64,000 nt of DNA, from NCBI GenBank assembly GCA_964488355.1, contig CAZAUJ010000005.1, forward strand, positions 94,293-158,292. The letters run 5' to 3'. The DNA is from Thermoanaerobaculum sp964488355 (GTDB taxonomy: Bacteria; Acidobacteriota; Thermoanaerobaculia; Thermoanaerobaculales; Thermoanaerobaculaceae). Numbering within the stretch: position 1 is the stretch's first letter; every line of letters begins with the position of its first letter. Below the pieces are notes generated by a model. That model saw only the letters and a list, made by a program, of their open reading frames with translations. It was not told the DNA's origin and made no database searches. Shown piece by piece: positions 34,885 to 42,802 of the stretch. Made by a program: the position numbers and the translations under genes.

Positions 34885-35394
34885 ATGGGCAGGCTCCTTT
34901 CGCTCCTCGCGCTCCTGTTGGCCATGGGGTTGGCTCTGTGGCTCTTTGTCGGCAAGGCCCAGCGGGACGTGACCACCGTGCGCGGCTACCGGCTTGAGGT
35001 CCCCTCGGATGTGCCGCCACAGAGCTTTTCCGCTGCTCAAGCTGAGGAGCTTCTCCACCGGCTGGAAGCTCTTTTGCGGGTTCCGCAGCCACCGGAGGCG
35101 GAGCTAGCGGCCATCGCCCAGCAAGCCACCGCCTGGGTGGCTGGCAGCCAGCCGGGCACTGCTGCCTACCGTGTTGCCGTGGCGCTGCGCGCCGCCTGCT
35201 TGGCCCTGGCCCAGACGGGCCCGGAGGCAGGGGATCCGCAGCGCCGGCGGGCCGAGCAGGAGCTGGCCACCGCCCGCCAGGCCCTGCGCAGTGCTGGCCC
35301 TTCCGGGGTTACCCAAGGACTCCAGGACCAGCTGAAGAACCTGCAGGTACAGCAGGGGGAGGAGCTTTCCCGTGCCCTGGAGCAAAGCCCTTAG
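34885..35394 (+). CDS. Membrane-anchored helical protein of unknown function
   Basis: This 169-residue protein has one N-terminal membrane anchor (LLSLLALLLAMGLALWLFVG), then an Ala/Gln/Glu-rich, probably helical extracytoplasmic part without recognisable domains. GGGGAGGA lies six bases before the ATG at 34885. A TAGGCT about 20 bases upstream may be the -10. It is divergent from the secreted-protein gene. Confidence 0.7.
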   Translation: MGRLLSLLALLLAMGLALWLFVGKAQRDVTTVRGYRLEVPSDVPPQSFSAAQAEELLHRLEALLRVPQPPEAELAAIAQQATAWVAGSQPGTAAYRVAVALRAACLALAQTGPEAGDPQRRRAEQELATARQALRSAGPSGVTQGLQDQLKNLQVQQGEELSRALEQSP

Positions 35395-35412
35395 GGCGCG
35401 GTCCCAGCCTGG

Positions 35413-36117
35413 TTAGGGCCAAACCCGGCGCAGCGCTACAACGCGGCCATTGCTTACCAGCTGCCAGCGGCCAAAGGCCCCAGCCGACCGGCCCAAGTGT
35501 GTCCCCAACCACCAGCCCAACACCGCCGAAAAAGCCACATCGCCAAAAAAGTGCTGGCCTTCAGCCACCCGCGAAAGCGCCACACCAGTGGCCACGGCGG
35601 GGAAAAGCCACCTTCCCCGCCACGAGGGCAGGTTCGCATACGCCACCCCGGCCCAGGCAAAGGCATGGGCCGCGTGCGCCGAGGGAAAGGAGCTGCCGCC
35701 TTGCCCGAACCGGCCCTCGTGCAGGCCGCCCGGCCGCTGCCGGCCAGCTAGGCGCTGAAGATTAGCCACGAGGAGGGAAGAGAGAAGGTTGGCTTCAAGA
35801 AAAGCCACGCCAGCGCTGGCCACAGGTGCCTCACGCCGCAGCCAGCCCCACCCCAAGGCCAGCGCTCCCAGGGTATTGCCCACCTGGTAGCGGCCCAAGG
35901 GCTCCAGCAAGCGGAAGCTCTTCGGTGCGTCGCGGTGAAAAGCGGCTGAGGGCCGCACGTCCACCTGGGTCAACGCCACTGCCAACACCAGGCCACCAAG
36001 CAGCTTACCTGCCTCCTGCTGAGGCGGGAGGAGGCTGCGGGCATCAGCCAGGAAGCGCTCCTTGGCCAGAAAAGGAGGAGGCGCCAGCAGGACCAAAGCC
36101 AAGAGGGACGCGGTCAT
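35413..36117 (-). CDS. PAP2-family phosphatase
   Basis: This is a 234-residue membrane-associated acid phosphatase. The three PAP2 motifs are LAGRQRP, SFPSAHAAHAF and SRVAEGQHFFGDV, supplying the phosphate-binding and catalytic His residues. Substrates in the family include phosphatidic acid, undecaprenyl pyrophosphate and lipid A phosphates. A signal-like N terminus and four to five hydrophobic segments place the active site outside the cytoplasm. Its ATG overlaps the stop of the upstream 114-residue gene. Confidence 0.9.
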   Translation of the reverse strand: MTASLLALVLLAPPPFLAKERFLADARSLLPPQQEAGKLLGGLVLAVALTQVDVRPSAAFHRDAPKSFRLLEPLGRYQVGNTLGALALGWGWLRREAPVASAGVAFLEANLLSSLLVANLQRLAGRQRPGGLHEGRFGQGGSSFPSAHAAHAFAWAGVAYANLPSWRGRWLFPAVATGVALSRVAEGQHFFGDVAFSAVLGWWLGTHLGRSAGAFGRWQLVSNGRVVALRRVWP

Positions 36118-36458
36118 AGCCCCTTAAGGTTGGTGGTGAGCACTTCGTCCGCACCGAAGGACTGCAAAAGCCGCGCAATCAGGCCCACCAGCGCCTTTAC
36201 CGCCTCGGTCCGCTCAACCTTTACCACCTCCCACAGGTGCACGGCTGTCGCCCCTTCCCGCAGAGAAACCAGCACCACCGGATGCAGCGGGCGCCCGTAC
36301 TCCACCACCACCGCCTGAAGCAACAGCTCGCGCTGGCTGGCCGCCAGAAAGCGGCCCTCCAACCGGGCCACCGCGTTGCCTAGCCGCCAGGGGCCAGTGG
36401 GAATTTCCTGCCAAAGGCGTAGCAAATCGGCCTGTTGAGCAAGAATTACGTGCGGCAT
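36114..36458 (-). CDS. Small protein of unknown function upstream of PAP2 gene
   Basis: This 114-residue, mixed alpha/beta protein has no signal or membrane segment; I recognise no family. Its coding reality is supported by the ATGA overlap with the PAP2 gene and by the three-base gap to the next upstream gene on the same strand. Confidence 0.6.
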   Translation of the reverse strand: MPHVILAQQADLLRLWQEIPTGPWRLGNAVARLEGRFLAASQRELLLQAVVVEYGRPLHPVVLVSLREGATAVHLWEVVKVERTEAVKALVGLIARLLQSFGADEVLTTNLKGL

Positions 36459-36461
36459 GGA

Positions 36462-36998
36462 TCAGAAGCGCGCTACCAGAGCGCCGGAGGCCTGGAGGAG
36501 CTGGACAGACCCGCGATGGTTGGTTCGGTGGTAGGCCACCTCGGCGGCCAAGGTGAAGCGCTTGCTCAAGGCAAACCACTCACCAACCTTGAGGTACCAG
36601 CCGAAGCGGGTATCCTCCACCCCTGCCGGGGGGCGCCGAGCAGTCAAATCCAAGCGGTAAGAGCCGAGCCCAGCAGCCACCAACGCCCGACCCCACACAC
36701 CGGGCAAGAAGTAGTCCACGCCCACAGCCCAACCGGCAAGCCGACCCCTCCACACCTCTCCACCGGCCACCACCTCCCGCGGCAGCTCCACCCGCTCCAG
36801 CCGCAGGTGCGTATCCTCGTCGATGGGAAGCGCGGCAAAAGCCAAAAAGGCCGAGCGGTCGCTGTGGCGCCAGTCCTTTTCCGGTGCCAGCGGTGAGCGC
36901 CGCTCCCACAGCGTTCCAGCCCCCGCACCGAGGAAAAGGAATTGGGCTGAAGCGGATGTTGCCGCCACCAAGGTCACCGCAAGCCACCAACCTCGCAT
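36462..36998 (-). CDS. Probable outer-membrane beta-barrel protein
   Basis: This 178-residue protein has a cleavable signal (MRGWWLAVTLVAATSASAQ). Alternating hydrophobic strands rich in Gly, Tyr, Trp and Arg follow, and it ends in the aromatic Phe typical of OM barrels (SGALVARF). An eight-strand barrel is plausible by length. GGAGGG precedes the ATG. It starts a three-gene minus-strand run with the 114-residue protein and PAP2. Confidence 0.65.
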   Translation of the reverse strand: MRGWWLAVTLVAATSASAQFLFLGAGAGTLWERRSPLAPEKDWRHSDRSAFLAFAALPIDEDTHLRLERVELPREVVAGGEVWRGRLAGWAVGVDYFLPGVWGRALVAAGLGSYRLDLTARRPPAGVEDTRFGWYLKVGEWFALSKRFTLAAEVAYHRTNHRGSVQLLQASGALVARF

Positions 36999-37019
36999 GG
37001 ACCCTCCCTCATCGGTCCC

Positions 37020-37025
37020 AGTATA
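37020..37025 (-). promoter_or_regulatory. -10 element of the barrel-PAP2 run
   Basis: Minus-strand TATACT, 22 bases upstream of the ATG at 36998, with GGAGGG between. No good -35 is visible. Confidence 0.4.
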
Positions 37026-37056
37026 GAAGACCGCTCCCCAGGCGAGGGGGACCTGC

Positions 37057-37062
37057 TACACT
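37057..37062 (+). promoter_or_regulatory. -10 element of the ComF-type gene
   Basis: TACACT is followed by eight bases and the ATG at 37071, predicting a leaderless or nearly leaderless transcript. Confidence 0.4.
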
Positions 37063-37070
37063 TGGCGCGC

Positions 37071-37766
37071 ATGGGGCAACTGGCGGAAACGCTGGTGCAG
37101 TCCTTGCTCCCGGCGCGTTGTTTGCTGTGCCGAGAGAGCTTGCCCTGTAAAGCTTTCGCCGGTGTCTGCCTGTCCTGCTGGCAAGGCCTGCCCAGGCGTT
37201 CCGAGCCCCAGTGTCCCCTTTGCGCTGAACCCTGTCCCAACCCGCCCTGCCTTGCCTGCCGTCAAGACCCTCCCCCTTGGGAACGGCTGGTGGTTCTTTG
37301 GTCCTACGAGGGGCCGGTACGAGAGCTTATCCTGGCTTTGAAAACCGGTCGCGACTGGCTGGCCAAGCCCATGGGCGAAGGGCTCGTTCGTGTCCTCGAT
37401 CAGCACCGGCTTGGGTCGGATTGGTGCGTGACCTTCGTGCCCATGCGCGCGTTTCGGCGGTGGCGGCGTGGCTACAACCAAGCGGAGCTGCTGGCCGAGG
37501 AACTGGCACGACAAAGCCAGCGGCCTTGCCGTTCCCTGCTGACGCGCCGCGCCGGTGGCAGTCAGCGGGGGTTGTCGCGCAGCCAACGCCGGCGGCAAGT
37601 AGCTGGGATCTTTCGCGCCCACGCCCCAGCCCCGCCAAAAGTTCTCCTGGTAGATGACGTGGTCACTACCGGCGCCACCGCCGCCTCCTGCACCCAAGCT
37701 TTAAAAGAAGCTGGTGCCCGAGAGGTTTGGCTGGTGGCGCTGGCAAAAACCCCCTTGCGAGGTTAG
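37071..37766 (+). CDS. ComF family phosphoribosyltransferase-like protein
   Basis: This 231-residue protein has an N-terminal zinc ribbon (CLLC...CLSC, then CPLC...CLAC) and a C-terminal PRTase domain. The domain holds VPMRAFRRWRRGYNQAELLA and the PRPP-binding VLLVDDVVTTGATAASC. ComF proteins take part in DNA uptake or recombination in competent bacteria; the enzymatic substrate is unknown. I chose the ATG at 37071. An in-frame TTG nine bases earlier would overlap the -10 element. Confidence 0.9.
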   Translation: MGQLAETLVQSLLPARCLLCRESLPCKAFAGVCLSCWQGLPRRSEPQCPLCAEPCPNPPCLACRQDPPPWERLVVLWSYEGPVRELILALKTGRDWLAKPMGEGLVRVLDQHRLGSDWCVTFVPMRAFRRWRRGYNQAELLAEELARQSQRPCRSLLTRRAGGSQRGLSRSQRRRQVAGIFRAHAPAPPKVLLVDDVVTTGATAASCTQALKEAGAREVWLVALAKTPLRG

Positions 37767-37768
37767 CC

Positions 37769-38677
37769 ATGAGCCTGAGCACGCGCCTGCTCCACGTGGC
37801 CCTGCCATTGACACCCAAGTTCATCGTGCGTTTTTTCGCAAGACCCTATGTGGCCGGGAACACCTTGGCGGATGCGGTGGCCACGGTGCGGCGCCTGATG
37901 GAGCAAGGGTGCTGCGCCACCGTGGACGTGCTCGGCGAGGCGGTGAAGAATCCCCAGCTGGCAGCTCAAGCGGTGAGCGATTACCAGCAGGTACTGGCGG
38001 CCATCGTGGGGGAGAAGTTGGATGCCAACGTCTCGGTTAAGCCCACGCAGATGGGCTTAGGCATCAGCGAGGAGCTGGCCCAGACCAACCTTCGCCAGGT
38101 GGTGGAAAAAGCCAACCGGTTGGGCATTTTTGTTCGCATAGACATGGAGGACGCCACCACCACAGACGCTACGTTCCGCCTTTACCAAAGGCTTCGGAAA
38201 GATTTCGCCAACCTGGGGGTGGTGTTACAGGCCCGCCTTCGTCGCACCGTGGCCGATGCCTGGCAACTGGGCCAACACGGTGTCAACGTGCGCCTGTGCA
38301 AGGGTATCTACCTGGAGCCTCGGACAATCGCTTACGAGGAGCGCGAGACCATCCGCTGGGCCTTCGTTCACGCCCTCGAGGCCCTGTTTGCCGGCCAAGG
38401 TTACGTAGCGATTGCCACCCACGACGAGTGGTTGGTGGAACAAGCCTTAGGCCTGATTGCCAAAATGCGCGTCCCTAAGGAAAGATTCGAGTTTCAAATG
38501 CTCTTGGGCGTCGATCCGCAGCTGCGCCGCATTTTGGTGGCCGCGGGGCACAAGCTGCGGGTTTACGTGCCTTTTGGCTCCCACTGGTATCCTTACTCCG
38601 TACGTCGCCTTCGCGAGAATCCCCATATCGTACGCGCCGGCTTGGAGGCCTTCCTGCGGCGACGGCTGGAAAGTTAG
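37769..38677 (+). CDS. Proline dehydrogenase
   Basis: This 302-residue FAD-dependent enzyme oxidises proline to pyrroline-5-carboxylate. The TIM-barrel motifs are NVSVKPTQMGL, RIDMEDATTTDATF, RLCKGIYLEP, ATHDEWL, FEFQMLLG and the substrate-binding RRLRENP near the C terminus. It is a standalone PRODH; no P5C dehydrogenase is in the window. It follows the ComF gene by two bases. Its stop abuts the stop of the convergent gene, and I see no clear terminator hairpin. Confidence 0.92.
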   Translation: MSLSTRLLHVALPLTPKFIVRFFARPYVAGNTLADAVATVRRLMEQGCCATVDVLGEAVKNPQLAAQAVSDYQQVLAAIVGEKLDANVSVKPTQMGLGISEELAQTNLRQVVEKANRLGIFVRIDMEDATTTDATFRLYQRLRKDFANLGVVLQARLRRTVADAWQLGQHGVNVRLCKGIYLEPRTIAYEERETIRWAFVHALEALFAGQGYVAIATHDEWLVEQALGLIAKMRVPKERFEFQMLLGVDPQLRRILVAAGHKLRVYVPFGSHWYPYSVRRLRENPHIVRAGLEAFLRRRLES

Positions 38678-39370
38678 TTAGTCCTTGGCCACCAGAAACT
38701 TAGCCTCGGCTACGGGTCCTTCCCCATGCCGCGCCGTCACCACCAGGATGGCCGTGCCACGTGCAAGGGGGGGCAAGGTACCCTGGGCGGAAAACGACCC
38801 CTGCGCATCGGACTGCCCACTGGCCAGCACGGTGGGCTTGCTTTCGGTGCAGACGAGGCGCACCTCCACCTGGGCCGGCACTCCGCGCCCCTGTTCCTCG
38901 TTGAGTGTCCTCACCCGCAGGGCAAAGGGCTGACCGGCCACCAGCTGTTGGGCCCCCTCCACTTCCAGCTTGAGAGCTGCCCCCCGCCGTCGCTCCTCCA
39001 GCCAGTGCGCGATGACCTCGTCCAAAGAACGGGATGGTGCCGCCCGACGGATGGCGGCTGCCACCGGCGAGCGGCGTACCACCGTGGTATCCCCTTCCTC
39101 GCTGGAGGACGGCTGCGTGAGCAGGTCCAACCGGCCCGAACGGATCGCTTCCACGATGGCTCGGTGTTGCCGCTCCATCAACAGGCGGATGGCCGCCTCA
39201 TCGGCGCCAGCTTCCAAGAGGTAGCGATACTCGGTGCGCCGGCTGGCCAGAATTTCCCCGCCCACGTAAATCAGAGACTCGATGAGGGGGTTCTTACCAC
39301 CCCGGTCCTCGGTCTGCACATGGTAGGTAGTGCCACCGTACTCAATGTCGGTGTTGAAGCCGGTGAGCAA
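38678..39370 (-). CDS. LTGFNTD-motif protein with C-terminal Ig-like domain, unknown function
   Basis: This 230-residue cytoplasmic-looking protein has no signal peptide. The N terminus reads LTGFNTDIEYGGTTYHVQTED and then ESLIYVGGEILASRRTEY, a pattern I associate with an uncharacterised protein common in Acidobacteria and related phyla. Residues 60-125 are helical and charged. Residues 130-230 look like a beta-sandwich (ALKLEVEG...FALRVRTLNEEQGRG). I chose the TTG at 39370 because AGGAGGG lies seven bases upstream and a consensus promoter precedes that; an upstream in-frame extension would run through the promoter. Confidence 0.75.
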   Translation of the reverse strand: MLTGFNTDIEYGGTTYHVQTEDRGGKNPLIESLIYVGGEILASRRTEYRYLLEAGADEAAIRLLMERQHRAIVEAIRSGRLDLLTQPSSSEEGDTTVVRRSPVAAAIRRAAPSRSLDEVIAHWLEERRRGAALKLEVEGAQQLVAGQPFALRVRTLNEEQGRGVPAQVEVRLVCTESKPTVLASGQSDAQGSFSAQGTLPPLARGTAILVVTARHGEGPVAEAKFLVAKD

Positions 39371-39392
39371 AGACTGCCCTCCTCGCGCGTTA

Positions 39393-39421
39393 ATGCTAGA
39401 TAAGGCTCCTCTCGCTGTCAA
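39393..39421 (-). promoter_or_regulatory. Consensus promoter of the LTGFNTD-family gene
   Basis: Minus-strand TTGACA (39421-39416), exactly 17 bases, TAGCAT (39398-39393). This is the best sigma70 match in the window. The leader of about 16 bases contains AGGAGGG (39383-39377). Confidence 0.75.
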
Positions 39422-39447
39422 ACGGGAGTGTGGTTCGCGGGAAGACT

Positions 39448-39453
39448 TAGAAT
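39448..39453 (+). promoter_or_regulatory. -10 element of the HAD phosphatase gene, leaderless
   Basis: TAGAAT, six bases, then the GTG at 39460. No Shine-Dalgarno. Confidence 0.5.
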
Positions 39454-39459
39454 GGGCGG

Positions 39460-40155
39460 GTGCGCACGCTTTTGCTGTTCGATGTGGACGGCACCCTGAT
39501 CTCCACCGCGGGCAAGGCCTTCGCCGTCTTGCTGGCCGCGTACACGCAGGTGGTCGGACAGCCTCCCGTTACCAACGGCTACTCCCCTGCTGGCAAGACT
39601 GACCCGCAGATTTTCCGTGAGCTCATGACCAGCGCTGGCCTCTCACCGCAGGAGCAAGAACTGTTCCTGCCACAGCTGCTCGCCGCCTACCGGGATCGCC
39701 TGCGGCAGGAGCTGCTGGCGGAGCATGTGCGGCCCTTGCCCGGTGTGCGAGAGCTCCTGGCACGTCTGCAACCCCGTCCCGATCTGGCCCTTGGCTTGCT
39801 TACCGGCAACCTGCAAGAGGCAGCCCAGCACAAGCTGGAGCTGCCCGGGCTGTGGAGCTTTTTTCCCGTAGGCTCTTTCGGCAGCGACCATCACGATCGC
39901 CAGCAGCTGCTCCCGCTGGCAGTGGCACGAGCGGAGCAGCACTTTGCCCAAACCTTTCCCTACCATCGGGTGATCGTCATTGGTGATACGCCCCTGGACG
40001 TAAGCTGCGGCCACGTGTGGGGAGCCAAGGCGGTGGCCGTGGCGGGGCATACCACCCCCGCTGCTCAGCTGGCACGAGCAAAGCCGGAGGCGGTGGTCTT
40101 TTCTTTGGAGCCTGAGCTGTTCTTGCCGGTGCTCGCCGCCTTCGGCGCGAGCTAG
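39460..40155 (+). CDS. HAD-superfamily phosphatase (phosphoglycolate phosphatase-like)
   Basis: This 231-residue HAD hydrolase has the nucleophile motif FDVDGTL at residues 7-13, a helical cap (about 20-90), motif II LLTGN, and motif IV VIVIGDTPLDVSCG. The subfamily includes phosphoglycolate phosphatase and related beta-phosphoglucomutase-like enzymes; the substrate is not determined. The GTG at 39460 fits a leaderless message. Its 3' end overlaps the convergent acyl-CoA ligase gene by four bases. Confidence 0.88.
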   Translation: MRTLLLFDVDGTLISTAGKAFAVLLAAYTQVVGQPPVTNGYSPAGKTDPQIFRELMTSAGLSPQEQELFLPQLLAAYRDRLRQELLAEHVRPLPGVRELLARLQPRPDLALGLLTGNLQEAAQHKLELPGLWSFFPVGSFGSDHHDRQQLLPLAVARAEQHFAQTFPYHRVIVIGDTPLDVSCGHVWGAKAVAVAGHTTPAAQLARAKPEAVVFSLEPELFLPVLAAFGAS

Positions 40156-41939
40156 TCCTCGCCCGCGCCTAGGTCGAAGCCCCTTTGAGTTTTCAGGTAC
40201 ATACTTTCAATCAGGTCGTGGTAGCGCTCGGCCACCACCCGCCGTCGCACCTTCATGGTGGGTGTAAGCTCACCTTCCTCCAGGGAAAACTCCCTGGCCA
40301 GCAGGGTGAAGCGCCGGATCCGCTCGTGGAAGGCTAACTCCTCGTTGACTTTTTTGACCGCTTCGGCCACCAGCTTTTCCGTATCCGGGTGCTGCGCCAC
40401 CTCTTCGCGCGAAAGGCTTTTCAGACCCTTTTCCGCGTAGTAGGCCTCTAGGTTCTCGAAGTTGGGCACGATGAGGGCGGTGAGGTAGGGGTAGCGGTCC
40501 CCGATAACCACGGCCTGGGCGATATAGGCGGTAGCAGCTAGCTTGCCTTCGATCGGCTGGGGGGCCACGTTCTTGCCGCCAGAGGTGACGATGATGTCCT
40601 TCTTGCGGTCGGTGATGAAAAGGAACCCGTCGCCGTCCAGGTAGCCCACGTCCCCGGTGTGCAGGAAGCCGTCTTTGTCGATAGCCTCGGCGGTGGCTTG
40701 CGGCTTGCCCCAGTACCCCTTCATGATGTTGGGCCCCCGCGCCAGGATTTCCCCGTCGTCGGCGATCCGGACCTCCACACCGGGAAGGGGTCGGCCGGCG
40801 GAACCGATGCGGTTGGCTTCCAGAAGGTTAACCGAAATCACGGGCGAGCTTTCCGTCAGCCCGTAACCCTGCAGGATGGGCAGGCCAATGATGTCAAAGA
40901 ACTCGGCCACCTCGCGAGAAAGAGGCGCCCCGCCGGAAATGGTAAACCGCAGCCTTCCCCCCAAGCGGTCCAGGACCTTGGAGAAGATCCTGGCTTTGGC
41001 CACCGCGTACTGACCGCGAGCAAAGGCGGAAGCTTTTTCGCCCCGCCACTCCGCTTCCCTTACCTTTCGACCCACCCCTAGGGCCCATTGAAACAGCCGC
41101 CGCTTGGCACCGCCCTCGTGCTGGATCTTGGAAATGATTTTGATATAGGAGCGCTCGTACAACCTAGGCACCGAAACCATGATGGTGGGCCGGATTTCTG
41201 TCAGCTGCACGGGCACCTTTTCGATGGACTCCACGTAGTTAATTTGCACCCCGTACTGGAGGAAGACGTAGTCCACCGTGCGCTCGTAGGAATGGGACAA
41301 GGGCAAGAAGGACATGGAAATGTCCTTGTCGGTAATGGGAAAAAGGGGGCGGACAGCCAACACCTGCGAAATCAAGTTGCGGTGGGTGAGCATGACCCCT
41401 TTGGGCTCGCCCGTGGTACCGGAGGTGTAAATGAGGGTGGCCAGGTCCTCCTCCCCCACCATCGGCAGCTCCTGCTGCTTGCGCTTGGCTGGCAAGGGCA
41501 GGTCGCCCAGGTGCGGGAGGCCTGGAGCCAAATCCGGATCCACGCCCACCACCTTGCAGTCCAAGCCAGCAGCTGCTTCCAAAGCTACGCGGGCACGGTC
41601 CTTGCCAGAGACCATCAGGAGCTTGGCACCCGCATCTTGCAGGATATAGCGCACGTGCGGGGCGGGGAGGGTGGCGTAAAGGGGCACATCCACCACACCC
41701 ACCAGCTGGCAAGCAAAGTCCACCACATGCCACTCCGGCCGGTTTTCCGAAAACAAAGCCACTCGGTCACCCGGGCGAATGCCAAAAGCCAAGAGCCTTT
41801 GCGCCAGTTCCCGCACCGCCTTCTCAAAGTCGCGTACCGTGAGCTCTCGCCAGTGCCGCCCGTCGCGGATGCGCAGCAGCACCTTGCGTGGCGGAAAGTT
41901 GCCTACCACGTGAAAGAAAAGGTCTTGAAGGGTTTTCAT
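40152..41939 (-). CDS. Long-chain fatty acid--CoA ligase (AMP-forming)
   Basis: This 595-residue ANL-superfamily enzyme activates long-chain fatty acids with ATP and CoA. Motifs are TLIYTSGTTGEPKGVMLTHRN (P-loop), GYGLTESSPVISVN, and GDVGYLDGDGFLFITDRKKDIIVTSGGKNVAPQPIE. The 'YGLTE' and 'DRKKDII.T.GGKN' versions and the length fit the FadD15-like long-chain ligases. GGGAGG precedes the ATG. Confidence 0.94.
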   Translation of the reverse strand: MKTLQDLFFHVVGNFPPRKVLLRIRDGRHWRELTVRDFEKAVRELAQRLLAFGIRPGDRVALFSENRPEWHVVDFACQLVGVVDVPLYATLPAPHVRYILQDAGAKLLMVSGKDRARVALEAAAGLDCKVVGVDPDLAPGLPHLGDLPLPAKRKQQELPMVGEEDLATLIYTSGTTGEPKGVMLTHRNLISQVLAVRPLFPITDKDISMSFLPLSHSYERTVDYVFLQYGVQINYVESIEKVPVQLTEIRPTIMVSVPRLYERSYIKIISKIQHEGGAKRRLFQWALGVGRKVREAEWRGEKASAFARGQYAVAKARIFSKVLDRLGGRLRFTISGGAPLSREVAEFFDIIGLPILQGYGLTESSPVISVNLLEANRIGSAGRPLPGVEVRIADDGEILARGPNIMKGYWGKPQATAEAIDKDGFLHTGDVGYLDGDGFLFITDRKKDIIVTSGGKNVAPQPIEGKLAATAYIAQAVVIGDRYPYLTALIVPNFENLEAYYAEKGLKSLSREEVAQHPDTEKLVAEAVKKVNEELAFHERIRRFTLLAREFSLEEGELTPTMKVRRRVVAERYHDLIESMYLKTQRGFDLGAGED

Positions 41940-41962
41940 TCTATCCTCCCCACGGGCTGTCG

Positions 41963-41968
41963 CATTGT
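41963..41968 (-). promoter_or_regulatory. -10 element of the acyl-CoA ligase gene
   Basis: Minus-strand TACAAT 23 bases before the ATG at 41939, with GGGAGG in the short leader. Confidence 0.4.
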
Positions 41969-41997
41969 ACTAAAAGGCCATTGCAGCCACCTGCAGC

Positions 41998-42003
41998 CAT
42001 AAT
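41998..42003 (+). promoter_or_regulatory. -10 element of truA, leaderless
   Basis: CATAAT, six bases, then the GTG of truA at 42010. No Shine-Dalgarno lies upstream. Confidence 0.5.
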
Positions 42004-42009
42004 ACCCGC

Positions 42010-42789
42010 GTGCTGCGGATACGCCTCACCTTGGCCTACCTGGGCACGGCCTTCGCCGGCTGGCAAAAGCAACCCCTTGAGCGAACCGTTCAGGGTGAGC
42101 TGGAACAAGCCCTGGCCGAACTTTACCGCCAAGAAGTCCGCACGGTTGGGGCGGGGCGCACCGATGCCGGGGTACACGCCAAAGGCCAAGTGGTCCACTT
42201 CGACCCGCCCTTTCCAATCCCGCCCCGGGGCCTGCTGGCGGCTCTCAATAACCTCTTACCCAATGACATGCGCGTGCTGGACGCGAAGGAAACCAACGCC
42301 CGCTTTCACGCTCGCCGAGGGGCGGTGGGCAAGCGTTACTGCTATCGCCTTGCCTGGGGCGGCGTGCTGCCCCCGTGGGACGCCCTGCGCCGCTGGTGGG
42401 TTCCCAAAAAGCCGGATGTGTACCTGCTGGCCGAAGTGCTCACCCGTTGTCAAGGAACTCACGACTTCGGCAGATTTGCCCTCGCCGGCCACATGGGAAC
42501 AGGAAAACGCGGAACCCAGCGCACGCTTTTCCTCACCCGCCTTACGGTGCAGCCTCAGGGTGCCAAGGTGGTGTTCGAGGGGGATGGGTTCCTCCGCGGT
42601 ATGGTGCGGCGCTTGGTGGGAGGGGCGCTGCAGGTGGCTTGGGGGCGACAGGACCTGAGCTGGTTTTTAGCGCTCCTGGGTGGGGACGCTCGCCAGCCCG
42701 TACCCCCCACTGCTCCGGCTCACGGGCTCACCCTGGAGCGGGTTTTCTACCGGCGCCCTCAACGCTGGCAGGGCCTTTCGGCATGGTAG
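42010..42789 (+). CDS. truA: tRNA pseudouridine(38-40) synthase
   Basis: TruA isomerises uridines 38-40 in the anticodon stem-loop. The catalytic Asp is in AGRTDAGVHAKGQVVHF, with LAYLGTAFAGWQKQP at the N terminus and FLRGMVRRLVGGAL at the C terminus. Length (259 residues) is normal. It begins the truA-uppS-cdsA-dxr-rseP-PASTA-rpe-bamD run. Confidence 0.95.
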   Translation: MLRIRLTLAYLGTAFAGWQKQPLERTVQGELEQALAELYRQEVRTVGAGRTDAGVHAKGQVVHFDPPFPIPPRGLLAALNNLLPNDMRVLDAKETNARFHARRGAVGKRYCYRLAWGGVLPPWDALRRWWVPKKPDVYLLAEVLTRCQGTHDFGRFALAGHMGTGKRGTQRTLFLTRLTVQPQGAKVVFEGDGFLRGMVRRLVGGALQVAWGRQDLSWFLALLGGDARQPVPPTAPAHGLTLERVFYRRPQRWQGLSAW

Positions 42790-42802
42790 ACTGCCCGCGT
42801 CC

